Shown: positions 22,539 to 31,275, counted from the first letter of the stretch. The stretch: 64,000 nt of DNA from Pseudomonas svalbardensis (GCF_030053115.1 NZ_CP125619.1:435001-499000); one strand, 5' to 3'. Notes: generated from the letters alone by a model not told the origin. Numbers and translations: made by a program.

Positions 22539-23140
22539 GGCGTGTCCCCGCTGAGCGGCGTGACTTGATATTTCGGGCCTCTGGGCAGGTTCAATTCAAA
22601 GCTCATGGGTTGTGAGTAACGGACGTCCCAGTGCGCTGGCAAGGACCGTTGCGAGCCATGCTGCCACGCGGCGGGATAGTTGCCCGACAGTTCATCTTTG
22701 GGGGTCAGCGCAAACAGCAGCGCGGCGAACAGCTCTCGCGCTTCCGGATTGGGCGGCAGCAGACCGTCAGCCTGCCACTCGCCATCGACCAGTTTCTGGC
22801 GTGCCTGTGGAATGCCCAGCAAGTCCATCATCGACCAGCGAATGCCAGGGCCTTCACGCTGGATCACCAGCACCCAGTCCAGTCGTTGGTCGGCCACCAG
22901 GCGCTGGATGTGCAATTGCAGTGGCAACGACAGGTTCGGGGTTTGCTCGGGCAGCGGCGCCCGGCTGGCACAGGCGCTCAGCAACAGGACTGCGCCGAGG
23001 AGCAAAAATCTCAGGATGCCCGCTATCCCTGTGGGAGCGAGCCTGCTCGCGAATGCGTCAGCAGATCCAACACCATTGTTGACTGATACAACGCTTTCGC
23101 GAGCAGGCTCGCTCCCACAGGTTTGAGTTGCACTGAACAT
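22535..23140 (-). CDS. DUF3261 lipoprotein of the APE operon, REP within its 5' end
   Basis: A putative outer-membrane lipoprotein of about 201 aa as annotated. The lipobox LLLSAC places the lipidated Cys near residue 57, far later than normal, because residues about 8-38 are encoded by an inverted REP pair (23030-23119) that happens to be open. The ATG at 23140 overlaps the methyltransferase stop (TGATG) and is the likely ancestral start. After the insertion, a non-ATG start just before LRFLLLGAV (CTG or TTG) may be used instead. DUF3261 proteins recur in APE clusters, probably in localisation or transport of the product. Confidence 0.82.
   Translation of the reverse strand: MFSATQTCGSEPARESVVSVNNGVGSADAFASRLAPTGIAGILRFLLLGAVLLLSACASRAPLPEQTPNLSLPLQLHIQRLVADQRLDWVLVIQREGPGIRWSMMDLLGIPQARQKLVDGEWQADGLLPPNPEARELFAALLFALTPKDELSGNYPAAWQHGSQRSLPAHWDVRYSQPMSFELNLPRGPKYQVTPLSGDTP
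23030..23119. repeat. REP pair inside the DUF3261 reading frame
   Basis: Inverted pair, TGTGGGAGCGAGCCTGCTCG starting at 23030 and its reverse complement ending at 23119. Unlike the other pairs in the window it is not intergenic: it separates the first seven codons of the lipoprotein gene from its signal peptide. The length of 90 bases is a multiple of three and the frame is kept. Confidence 0.9.
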
Positions 23141-23865
23141 CACACGGCACCTTCAAGGGGTTTGCGCGCGACCACATTGACCAGGGTTTCTTCCCGTTGG
23201 CCAAAGGGCTTTGGCTGGCGCAGACCCAAGCGTTCAAACAGGCCGAAATCCTTGGCGCGGCTCCACCACAAGTACGGATAAGACACGTTTTGCGGGCCGA
23301 GTTCGAAACCCTGCTGGCGAATCATGTCCAGATACCCGGCGGCGCTCTTCTGCACGTGCATCGGATGGCGGAATAACCAGCGGATCACCCAGGTATCAAT
23401 GTAAGCCTCGGTGGATTCGGCGAACAGCAGATAGCCACCGGGCTTGAGCACGCGGTAGAACTCGGCCAGTGCCTGTTCCTGCTGCACCAGATGATGGAAG
23501 GTCTGGTGACAGAACAGCAGATCGACGCTGGCGTCCGGGACGTTGATGCTCGCGCAGTCGCTGCCGATCATCTCCACCGCCATGCCCTGACGGACGGCTT
23601 CTTCGCCGGCCAGCTTCAGACTGTGAGGGTCGGCGTCCAGACCGATCAGGCGCTGGGGGGCAAAGGTCTGGCGCAAGTACTGAAACGACTTGCCCTGACC
23701 GCAACCGGCATCCAGCAGCACCGGGTTGCTCGGCGGTGTTTCGCCGAACAGGCTGCGCAAATCGGTGATTGCCACTCGCAGTACATGGTGCTGCCAGGTG
23801 TGGCTGCGCAGGAACCAGAAACCGAAACGGGTTTCTTCGACGTAGGTGTCGCTCAAGTAGCTCAT
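23140..23865 (-). CDS. Class I SAM-dependent methyltransferase (APE)
   Basis: A 241-aa methyltransferase with motif I LLDAGCGQGKSFQYL, an acidic LDADPHSL and the later LLFCHQTFHHL and LKPGGYLLFAEST segments. It probably methylates the aryl head group or an aryl hydroxyl of the polyene; the position cannot be told from sequence. The gene overlaps the FAD oxidoreductase by ATGA and the DUF3261 gene by one base. Confidence 0.85.
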   Translation of the reverse strand: MSYLSDTYVEETRFGFWFLRSHTWQHHVLRVAITDLRSLFGETPPSNPVLLDAGCGQGKSFQYLRQTFAPQRLIGLDADPHSLKLAGEEAVRQGMAVEMIGSDCASINVPDASVDLLFCHQTFHHLVQQEQALAEFYRVLKPGGYLLFAESTEAYIDTWVIRWLFRHPMHVQKSAAGYLDMIRQQGFELGPQNVSYPYLWWSRAKDFGLFERLGLRQPKPFGQREETLVNVVARKPLEGAV

Positions 23866-25109
23866 GTGGCGTCCCTTGCACAGAGCTCCGAGAGCATCCG
23901 CAGCCGGCGCTTGGGTTCGGCGACGAACGGATTGCGCTCGTCCCAGGCATAACCGGCCAGAATCGAGCTGATCATGCGGCGAATATCGGGCGAGCCGCCC
24001 TCATGGTAAATCACATCCTGGAACGTCCCGGCGTACCAGCCTTCGACGTAGCAACGGAACGTGTCGACGCCGCGCTTGAGCGGGATGGCGAATTCAGTCT
24101 GCCAATCGACATGTTCGCCTTGCAATTGGCGATGCAGAACCCCGGCGGCCATGCTCGCCGAGCGCATGGCGATGGTCACGCCGGAGGAGAACACCGGGTC
24201 GAGGAATTCCGCTGCGTTGCCAAGCAGGGCAAAGCCTGGCCCGTGGAGGGTTTTGACGTTGGCTGAGTAGCCGCCGATGGTTCGAGCAGGCGTATCCCAC
24301 ACGGCGTTGTTCAGCACACCGGCCAGGCTTGGGGTTTCAGCGATAAATCCTCGCAGGCACTCGTCCAGATTTTCCATGCGGCCTTCGAAGTGTTCGGCTG
24401 CCGCGACCACGCCCACCGAACAACGGCCATTGCTGAACGGGATGGTCCAGAACCAGATATCGCGGTGGATCGGATGGGTGGTAATGAGGATTTTTTCCCG
24501 CTCGAAGGCCGGATTGTCGATGTGGTCTTCGACGTGGGTGAACACGGCCTGGCGCACCGGGAAATCCGACGGTGCTTCAAGGTCGAGCAAGCGCGGCAGC
24601 ACACGCCCGTAGCCGCTGGCATCCAGCACGAAATCGGCTTCGACGCGGTACTGACTGCCGTCTTCGCGAAGCACGTCGAGCTGCGGTTTCGGCAGGGTGA
24701 AATCGACGCTGACGATGGCTTCGCCGTAACGAACGTCGACGCCTTGCAGTGCGGCCTGATCGGCCAGCAGCTTGTCGAAATCGGCACGCAGGACCTGGAA
24801 GGTGGTCGGCTTGCCGTTGCTGAAAGTCTCGCCGAAATCAAAAGCGCTGTATTGCTCGCCCCAAGCGAATGCCGCACCGTTTTTCAACTGGAATCCGGCG
24901 GCGTTCACCGCCTCGAGCATGCCGGCTTCTTCGACGAAATCCAGGCAATGGGACAGCAGGCTTTCACCGATGGAAAACCTTGGGAAGTGCTGGCGTTCGA
25001 TCATCAATACGTCATGACCCTTGCGCTTGAGCAACGCGGCGGCGATGGCGCCCGATGGACCTGCACCGATAACCACGACCTGGCGATGTTCCATTTCAAC
25101 TGTTGGCAC
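23862..25109 (-). CDS. FAD-dependent oxidoreductase, halogenase-like (APE)
   Basis: A 415-aa flavoprotein with an N-terminal FAD loop VVIGAGPSGAIAA (GAGPSG at 15-20). Residues 219-224 are WFWTIP, fitting the WxWxIP motif that marks flavin-dependent halogenases and excludes oxygen transfer in them. GFQLKNGAAFAWG (72-84) places Lys76 where phenolic halogenases have a conserved Lys. I chose the GTG at 25109 because AAGGAG lies five bases before it; a later ATG is in frame. Possible roles are halogenation of the aryl ring or another oxidation. Related oxidoreductases occur in xanthomonadin clusters. Confidence 0.82.
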   Translation of the reverse strand: MPTVEMEHRQVVVIGAGPSGAIAAALLKRKGHDVLMIERQHFPRFSIGESLLSHCLDFVEEAGMLEAVNAAGFQLKNGAAFAWGEQYSAFDFGETFSNGKPTTFQVLRADFDKLLADQAALQGVDVRYGEAIVSVDFTLPKPQLDVLREDGSQYRVEADFVLDASGYGRVLPRLLDLEAPSDFPVRQAVFTHVEDHIDNPAFEREKILITTHPIHRDIWFWTIPFSNGRCSVGVVAAAEHFEGRMENLDECLRGFIAETPSLAGVLNNAVWDTPARTIGGYSANVKTLHGPGFALLGNAAEFLDPVFSSGVTIAMRSASMAAGVLHRQLQGEHVDWQTEFAIPLKRGVDTFRCYVEGWYAGTFQDVIYHEGGSPDIRRMISSILAGYAWDERNPFVAEPKRRLRMLSELCARDAT

Positions 25110-26256
25110 GGGGGCTCCTTGCCGGGACGGCGATGTTCAGAGGGGGGCGGTGCATGCCGGCGAGTGCCGGCAGCAGTGTCGCGATCAGGCCCATCACCAT
25201 CAGCGCGAAGTACAGCGCCGGGCTGATGAGTTGTTGTTGCAGCAGCAGGTTGAGAAAGACGATCTCGCTCAAGCCACGAATATTCAGCAAGACACTTTCC
25301 CGCCAGCGGCTGGCGCCTTCAAACGACGCGCCGGCCCAGCCGAGGCCCAGCCAGTTGCCCAGCAGTTTACTGGCAATCGGAAACAGCAGCAGTGCCGCCA
25401 GTTGCACCCAGCTGAGGCTGGCCATGGCCGCGTGGACGTTGATTTGCACGATGCCGAACGTGAGGATCAGCGGGATCGCGATATACGTCTGCAAGTGACT
25501 CATCCAGATCACCGGCAACGGCAGCACCAGCGGCACTTTGAGCGCGGCCATCCACAGCAGGTAACCGATGCCGAAAATCAGCGCATTGAGCTTGAAGTGT
25601 TCCGCTACGACCAGCAGTGCGAAGAAGCAACCGCTGTGCAGCAACGGCTGGCGCAATCGGAGCAGGCGCAGCAGCAACGGCAGGCAGGCGCCGGCCAGCG
25701 GCAGCAAGAGACTGCTCAGGTGCAGGCTGCCCTGGGCGATGGCGAACAGGGTCCAGCAAGTGAGGTCGATGAGGATCGCGGTCTGCACCAGTCGCCGGGT
25801 AGCGGCAGGCGGGTATTTGATGTGTCGCAGGTACAGATACAACACCGGAATCGCAGTGATGGCGAACAGCAGGCCGACCGCAAGGGAACTGATCCAGGGT
25901 TGCGGCGGTAACAGCCACACCGCTGTCGCGAGACCGCAGGAAAACGGAATGCAGAAACTCGGCAGGGCGATTTTCAGGCTTTGACGGTCGAGTCGCAGGT
26001 CAATCACGTCACTGAGAATGTGCCCCAGCAACAACGCAAAACTCAGGCTGTAGATGTTTTTCAGCCAGGCCGGCGCGACCAGCGCGGCGCCGCTCAATTG
26101 CCACTGGGGTTCGATCCAGAAGTACATCAGCAGCGGCAGGCCGAAGGTGGCCAGCAGCAACTGGCTGACGATCGGGATCACGCCGAAGTGACGACCGACA
26201 CGGGTGGCCACGGCGAACAGCGCCAGGGCCATGACCCAGAACACAGCGATCATCAT
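25096..26256 (-). CDS. CPA-type cation/proton antiporter-like membrane protein
   Basis: A 386-aa polytopic membrane protein with about ten to twelve hydrophobic helices. The C-terminal part (GLSEIVFLNLLLQQQLISPALYFALMVMG, read in two halves) resembles the last helices of CPA2/Kef-like antiporters, with a Glu where they carry a conserved charged residue. It lacks a TrkA or other regulatory tail. The ATG is in an ATGA overlap with the MMPL stop, giving a shorter protein than the longest open frame. Why an ion antiporter should be in an APE operon is unclear; it could equally be a diverged transporter of another substrate. Confidence 0.7.
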   Translation of the reverse strand: MMIAVFWVMALALFAVATRVGRHFGVIPIVSQLLLATFGLPLLMYFWIEPQWQLSGAALVAPAWLKNIYSLSFALLLGHILSDVIDLRLDRQSLKIALPSFCIPFSCGLATAVWLLPPQPWISSLAVGLLFAITAIPVLYLYLRHIKYPPAATRRLVQTAILIDLTCWTLFAIAQGSLHLSSLLLPLAGACLPLLLRLLRLRQPLLHSGCFFALLVVAEHFKLNALIFGIGYLLWMAALKVPLVLPLPVIWMSHLQTYIAIPLILTFGIVQINVHAAMASLSWVQLAALLLFPIASKLLGNWLGLGWAGASFEGASRWRESVLLNIRGLSEIVFLNLLLQQQLISPALYFALMVMGLIATLLPALAGMHRPPLNIAVPARSPRANS

Positions 26257-28592
26257 GTTGCCGACTCCGTGACCGGGGAAGCGTGAACCTGGCGTCCGGC
26301 CCACGGTGCAAGGATGAAGCTGAACGCCAGGCCGAGGCTCACCGACAGACCGAAGTTGCTCACCGCCGGCGTGCTGGACACCGCCAGCAAACCGAACGAC
26401 AGCCAGGTGGTCAACGCCGCCAGCAAGGTGCCCAGCAGGCTCACGGCAGCGCCGCCGACCTGTTCACGCATGAGGATCGCGTAATCGACGCTGATGGCCG
26501 TCACCAGCAGCAGGCCGAACAGGCTGAACAGCGTCAGCGGTTGCCCCAGCCAGCCGAGACTGGCCAGGCTGCACAGCGCGGCCAGCAGCGGCAGGGCGAC
26601 GATCCGCAGCGCGCCACCGAAACCGAACGGCAGGATCAGCACCAGCACGATCAGCACACAGGAAGCGAGTTTCAACTCTGCGGCACTGATCTGGGTGTCG
26701 GCAAACACCTTGTTCAACTCACCGAGGCGATCCACCAGTTCTACGCCCGGCAAATCCAGTGCCTGAACGCGCAGCAGGGCAGGATTGTTCAGCCCTTGCA
26801 GGCTGACCATCGCCGCTACGCCGTCATCGGTCGGTCCCAGCCACAGCGCGCGATAGGGTTCCGCCAACGGACCGGCCAGCGCCGCGTCGATGTCTTCGGT
26901 GGGCAGTGCCTGCAACTTCGTGAGCTCTGCTTGCAGCGCCTCGGCCGGCACACCGACATCGAGCAGCGGTTGCCAGAACTGCGGCAACTTGTTCAGCGCT
27001 TCACGCACTTTCCGCTGTTCGGTGGGTTGGCTGACCAATTGATTGAGCGACAGATAACCCTTGAGCTTTTCCAGGTTGACCAACTGATCCAGCCGCTCGC
27101 TCAGCGCGGTTTGGCGTTCCAGCAGTTGCTGCTGATTGGCCGCGCGCACCAGGAAGAACTGGCTGGTGGGTTGATAGCCCGTGATGCGCGCAATGGTTTG
27201 TGCTTCGTCAGTCAGTTGCTGCGGTGCACCGACCCACTGGCGAATGTCGTTTTTGGTGTCGAGCTGCAACAGACCGCCCACACAAAACGCAATCAGCAGC
27301 GCCAGCAGCACCGGCGTGCTCGCGAGTTTGAGCAACGCTTCACGGCGCCCCAGCAAAAACTCGGACACCCGCAGCGGCCACTGCGCTGGACGCAGATCTG
27401 TGCCCTTGAGCAGTGCCGGCAGCAGGCACACGGCGGATAAATAAGCGCCGAGCAGACCGGCGGCAGAGAACACGGCAATCTGGGTCAGCGCCGGGAACGG
27501 TGTCCAGGCCAGGGCCAGGTAACCGATGCAACTGGTGATCAGGCTCAGCGTCAGGCCCGGCAACGTCAGGCGCAGGGCCGGCCAGCTGTGCCAGGGTTTC
27601 AGGCTCCAGCTCTTGGACAGGTAATGCAGCGGGTAGTCGACCGCTACGCCGATCAGGCTCGAACCGAGCACCAACGTCATCACATGCATATGGCCGAACA
27701 GCGCCACACAGGCCACCGCGCCGAAGAGCATACCGACCAGCACCGGGACGAAGGCCAGCAACACCCGCCAGCGCCGGAAGGCCAGCAGCAACAGCAATAG
27801 AATGCCCGCCGTGGCGCCACCACCGACCCAGGTCATTTCCCGGGTGGCTTGCTTTTGCCCACTGGCCGCATAGAGCAAGCCGCTGGCGGCAAGCAATTGA
27901 ACGTTCGCCTGGGCGGCTTGTTCGCGGCTGTGCTGGAGCAGGTCGGCCACTTGCAGCGGCAGGTTCATGTCGAAGGCGTTGCCCGTGGTGCGCGAGCGCA
28001 GCAGCACCCAACTCTTGCCGTCGGCATCGGCGACCAGCGCACCGCTGCCGATGTCCAGTTGCACCGAACCGTGCTGCGGCTGGCTGTTCTGGATGCGCCC
28101 GGTCAGGCCCAGCCAGTCATCCTGGCTCGGCACCAGGCTGAAACCGGTGAAGGGGTCGAACAGCGCTTGCACCCTCTGCTGGATAAACGCGTCGGGATGC
28201 TCGATCAGTTGCTGCCGGTCGACCGCCGAGAGCATGGCCAGTCGGCCTTGCAGCAATTGCGTGCGCAGCGCCGGGAGGTCGGCTTGCAGGTTCCATTGGA
28301 CCTTTTCGAACAAGCCGCTTGCCTGCCATTGCTCACCCAGTTTCTGGGCCATGGCGACGGCTTGCTGGCGATCCGTATGACCCACCAACACCAGCATTTC
28401 GCGGTTCAGCGGTTCTTGCATGCGTTGTTCGGCGCGCAGTTCCAGCGCGTCCGGCGCCGTGCCTGGCACCAGCTCCATCAGGTTGGCCGACAGCGGGGCG
28501 CCGTCACGCCATTGCCAACCGGCAAGTGCAAGCACCGCCAGCAGCAGGATCAGAAACAGCCGTGGAAGCCTCCGTTCACTGGGCAAAGTCAT
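26253..28592 (-). CDS. MMPL/RND-type exporter of the APE operon
   Basis: A 779-aa membrane protein with the RND-like plan: one N-terminal helix, a large periplasmic loop (about 40-240), a block of helices, a helix plus second periplasmic loop (about 410-610), and a final helix block. The signature helices carry SSLIGVAVDYPLHYL in the first half and VTAISVDYAILM in the second, each with the Asp expected for proton coupling. It should move the aryl-polyene lipid from the inner membrane to the LolA-like carrier encoded just upstream. I prefer the ATG at 28592, preceded by GGAG. Confidence 0.88.
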   Translation of the reverse strand: MTLPSERRLPRLFLILLLAVLALAGWQWRDGAPLSANLMELVPGTAPDALELRAEQRMQEPLNREMLVLVGHTDRQQAVAMAQKLGEQWQASGLFEKVQWNLQADLPALRTQLLQGRLAMLSAVDRQQLIEHPDAFIQQRVQALFDPFTGFSLVPSQDDWLGLTGRIQNSQPQHGSVQLDIGSGALVADADGKSWVLLRSRTTGNAFDMNLPLQVADLLQHSREQAAQANVQLLAASGLLYAASGQKQATREMTWVGGGATAGILLLLLLAFRRWRVLLAFVPVLVGMLFGAVACVALFGHMHVMTLVLGSSLIGVAVDYPLHYLSKSWSLKPWHSWPALRLTLPGLTLSLITSCIGYLALAWTPFPALTQIAVFSAAGLLGAYLSAVCLLPALLKGTDLRPAQWPLRVSEFLLGRREALLKLASTPVLLALLIAFCVGGLLQLDTKNDIRQWVGAPQQLTDEAQTIARITGYQPTSQFFLVRAANQQQLLERQTALSERLDQLVNLEKLKGYLSLNQLVSQPTEQRKVREALNKLPQFWQPLLDVGVPAEALQAELTKLQALPTEDIDAALAGPLAEPYRALWLGPTDDGVAAMVSLQGLNNPALLRVQALDLPGVELVDRLGELNKVFADTQISAAELKLASCVLIVLVLILPFGFGGALRIVALPLLAALCSLASLGWLGQPLTLFSLFGLLLVTAISVDYAILMREQVGGAAVSLLGTLLAALTTWLSFGLLAVSSTPAVSNFGLSVSLGLAFSFILAPWAGRQVHASPVTESAT

Positions 28593-29316
28593 GTTGCTCC
28601 GCATCGCTCAACGGTTGGGCGCTGGTGCTGTCTTGCATGCGTAAAAGCGTGCTGTCGCCCTGGGTTTCGAGCAGCTCGATGCTGTGCACCAGTTCGCCGC
28701 CGGCAATGTTGATCTGAGTGAACACCTGCTTGAGCAGCATGGAACGCGGGGTCAACGTCAGCTTCCAGTGCTGTGCGTCGCCGCTCAGTGAAAGCTCGAA
28801 GTCTCGTTGCAGCCCGCTGCTGTCGCCTTGCAGTACGGCGAGGAACAAGCGGTTCTGCTCGGCGCCGGCACTTTTGCTCGGCAGCATTTGCCAACCGTTG
28901 GCGTCACGCCGGGCAATGCCTTTGGCGCTGATGCGGTAATCCTGTTGCAGCGGGGTTTTCAGCAGCCAGAGCAAACCGTGGTTTTTAGCGAGAACGAAAG
29001 TGCCCTTGCTGGTCAGCGGCTGGGGCAGGGCGCGCAGGTGTTTTTCTTGAATGAAGTTGCCGTGGATCACATCAGGTTTTGCCAGTTGATCGCTGAGCTG
29101 TTGCAGATCGAATGCCTGCGCCAACGAAGAAAAGCCAACCATCAACATCAGCCCCACCACGAACCTGTAGCAGCTGGCGAAGCCTGCGTTCGGCTGCGCA
29201 GCAGTCGCCCTGCGGTTCTTGTGATGTACCGCATGTGCAGGTTTTGCGACGGCTTCGCCGCCGAACGCAGCCTCGCGGGCTCGCCAGCTGCTACAGACGG
29301 TTTTCAGCAGGTTCAT
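28576..29316 (-). CDS. LolA-like outer-membrane lipid carrier, REP within its 5' end
   Basis: Periplasmic LolA-related carrier, 246 aa as annotated; the mature part begins at about residue 69 (FDLQQLSDQLAKPDVIHGNF). The signal peptide core RFVVGLMLMVGFSSLAQA sits at 51-68 instead of at the N-terminus, because residues about 8-50 are encoded by a REP-like inverted repeat (29166-29295). The ATG at 29316 overlaps the thioesterase stop by ATGA and is the likely original start. The frame is intact, so either the long leader is tolerated or an internal start is used. It probably carries the APE lipid across the periplasm. Confidence 0.82.
   Translation of the reverse strand: MNLLKTVCSSWRAREAAFGGEAVAKPAHAVHHKNRRATAAQPNAGFASCYRFVVGLMLMVGFSSLAQAFDLQQLSDQLAKPDVIHGNFIQEKHLRALPQPLTSKGTFVLAKNHGLLWLLKTPLQQDYRISAKGIARRDANGWQMLPSKSAGAEQNRLFLAVLQGDSSGLQRDFELSLSGDAQHWKLTLTPRSMLLKQVFTQINIAGGELVHSIELLETQGDSTLLRMQDSTSAQPLSDAEQHDFAQ
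29166..29295. repeat. Second-family REP inverted pair inside the LolA-like gene
   Basis: Left copy TGTAGCAGCTGGCGAAGCC then TGCGTTCGGCTGCG; right copy is the near reverse complement, ending CTCGCCAGCTGCTACA at 29295. This is a different REP family from the GTGGGAGCGAGCC one. Between the copies lie about 60 bases without evident coding character. Inserted between codons 7 and 51 of the LolA-like gene. Confidence 0.85.
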
Positions 29317-29738
29317 GCGAGCATCCTTTCAACTGCATCGGTGAAGACCTTGGGTGAGGCCAACTGCATTTCGCGGCTGCTCATGTCGACGGCGACCTGC
29401 ACGGAACTGGCGCGGGTCAAGCGTTCGCCGGTTTCCAGATCGCTGATCAGGTAGTTGATCTTCAGACGGTTCTCCCATTCCACCAGATTGGCGCGCACGT
29501 TGAGCTTTTGGCCGAACACGGCGCCGCGCACATAACGCAGTTGCAGATCGATCACCGGCCACGCGTAGCCCGACTCGACCATGGCCGTGTAGTTGTGGCC
29601 GATCTTGTCCAGCAACGCGCAGCGGGCGACTTCCAGGTATTTGATGTAATGGCCGTGCCAGACGACGTTCATCGTGTCGACATCAAAGAACGGCACAAGG
29701 ATTTCCATATCGGTGTGAAGCACTCCCTTGCTACGCAT
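29313..29738 (-). CDS. Acyl-CoA/ACP thioesterase, YbgC-type hotdog (APE)
   Basis: A 141-aa 4HBT-family thioesterase. The active-site region FFDVDTMNVVWHGHYIKYLEVARCALL contains the Asp and the HxxYxxYxE pattern of YbgC-type enzymes. It likely releases or edits acyl-ACP intermediates, like ApeK. I chose the ATG at 29738, with GGAGG five bases upstream, inside the last codons of the ammonia-lyase gene; the longer TTG start is less likely. Confidence 0.87.
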   Translation of the reverse strand: MRSKGVLHTDMEILVPFFDVDTMNVVWHGHYIKYLEVARCALLDKIGHNYTAMVESGYAWPVIDLQLRYVRGAVFGQKLNVRANLVEWENRLKINYLISDLETGERLTRASSVQVAVDMSSREMQLASPKVFTDAVERMLA

Positions 29739-31275
29739 GCAGCCTCCAGTGTTGCTCGGCAATACGCTTCAGGCACAGGCGCAGTTCACTTTCCAGCGCG
29801 CGGTCTTCGATGACCGGCGGGAAGTCTTTCGCCAACTCTTCGTGCATGGCGGCCAGGGCTGGCGGCAATGGACGTGCATCTTCGGCCTTGCTGCGCAGCC
29901 AGACGCCTTGGTTGGCGGCCAGCAGGGTGGCAGCGGCAACCTGTTCGGTCAGTTCCAGCACGCGAATCGCATCGCGGGCGGCGATGGTTCCCATGCTCAC
30001 TTTGTCCTGGTTGTGGCACTCGGTAGAACGCGAGAAGACGCTGGCCGGCATGGTGTTTTTCAGCGCTTCGGCGGTCCAGGCACTGGTGCCGATCTGCACG
30101 GCTTTGAAGCCATGGTTGAGCATCGCGCGATCCGCAGTGGCTCCGGACAGGTTGCTCGGCAAACCATGGTTGTAACGCTCGTCCACCAGCAAGGCGAGTT
30201 GACGGTCGAGCAGGTCGGCGACGTTGGCCACCAGGTTTTTCAGGCTGTCCATGGCGAACGCAATGTGGCCGCCGTAGAAGTGCCCGCCGTGCAGCACGCG
30301 TTCGGCTTCGGCGTCGATAATCGGGTTGTCGTTGGCGCTGTTGAGTTCGATCTCGATGAACGAGCGCAGCCAGTTCAGGCTGTCGGCCAATACGCCGAGG
30401 ACGTGGGGTGCACAACGCAGGGAATAACGGTCTTGCAGGCGATGCAGCGGCGCGGTCGGCGCGTCGATCGCCAGATCCTTGCGCAGCCACGCGGCGACTT
30501 GCATTTGCCCCGGATGCGGTTTGGTGGCGAACAGGCGCTCGTCGAAGTGCTCGGGGTTGCCTTGCAGGGCGACCACGTTCAACGCGGTGATGCGCGTGGC
30601 CAGTTGCAGCAGGTAATCGGCGCGGGCATAGGCCAGGCACGCGAGACCGGTCATGACGGCGGTGCCGTTCATCAGCGCCAGCGCTTCTTTCGGGCGCAGT
30701 ACCAGCGGTTCCCACCCCAGTTCGCGGTGTACGTCGGCCGCTTGGCGGCGTTCGCCACGGAACATCACTTCGCGCTCGCCGGACAACGTCGCGGCGACAT
30801 AGGACAACGGCGTCAGATCACCGCTGGCGCCCACCGAGCCCTCTTCCGGGATCAGCGGCAGGATGTCGTGTTCGAGGAAGGCTTGCAGGCGTTCCAGCAG
30901 TTCCACACGCACCCCGGACACGCCGTGGCACAGCGACTGCAAACGCGCCGCCAGTACCGCGCGAGTGGCTTGTGCGTCGAGCAGTTTGCCCAGGCCGCAG
31001 CCGTGGAAGGTGTACAGATGACGGGGCAACGCCTCGACGTGATGCAGCGGCACCGCGACCACGCAGGAATCGCCGTAGCCGGTGGTCACGCCGTAGATCA
31101 CGCCTTCCTTGTCCAACAGGGAGTCCAGGAATCGCGCACCCTTGGCGATACGCTCGCGGTACGCAGGGTCGCTTTGCAACTGCGTCGGCACCTGACGGTT
31201 GGCCAGGGCCAGCACGTCTTCGATGCGCAAAGGGAGTTCGCCGAAGGTTACCGGCTCAAGCGTTGGCGTCGTCAT
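29731..31275 (-). CDS. Aromatic amino acid ammonia-lyase family protein (APE)
   Basis: HAL/PAL-family lyase, 514 aa. The Ala-Ser-Gly that forms the MIO cofactor is at 148-150 in EEGSVGASGDLTPLSY, and VIYGVTTGYGDS (59-70) supplies the conserved Tyr loop. In APE and flexirubin clusters such lyases make a cinnamate-type starter from tyrosine. At the substrate-selectivity pair this protein has Phe90-His91 by my alignment, neither the His-Leu of known TALs nor the Ser-His of HALs. The ATG at 31275 overlaps the end of the acyltransferase gene. Confidence 0.87.
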   Translation of the reverse strand: MTTPTLEPVTFGELPLRIEDVLALANRQVPTQLQSDPAYRERIAKGARFLDSLLDKEGVIYGVTTGYGDSCVVAVPLHHVEALPRHLYTFHGCGLGKLLDAQATRAVLAARLQSLCHGVSGVRVELLERLQAFLEHDILPLIPEEGSVGASGDLTPLSYVAATLSGEREVMFRGERRQAADVHRELGWEPLVLRPKEALALMNGTAVMTGLACLAYARADYLLQLATRITALNVVALQGNPEHFDERLFATKPHPGQMQVAAWLRKDLAIDAPTAPLHRLQDRYSLRCAPHVLGVLADSLNWLRSFIEIELNSANDNPIIDAEAERVLHGGHFYGGHIAFAMDSLKNLVANVADLLDRQLALLVDERYNHGLPSNLSGATADRAMLNHGFKAVQIGTSAWTAEALKNTMPASVFSRSTECHNQDKVSMGTIAARDAIRVLELTEQVAAATLLAANQGVWLRSKAEDARPLPPALAAMHEELAKDFPPVIEDRALESELRLCLKRIAEQHWRLHA

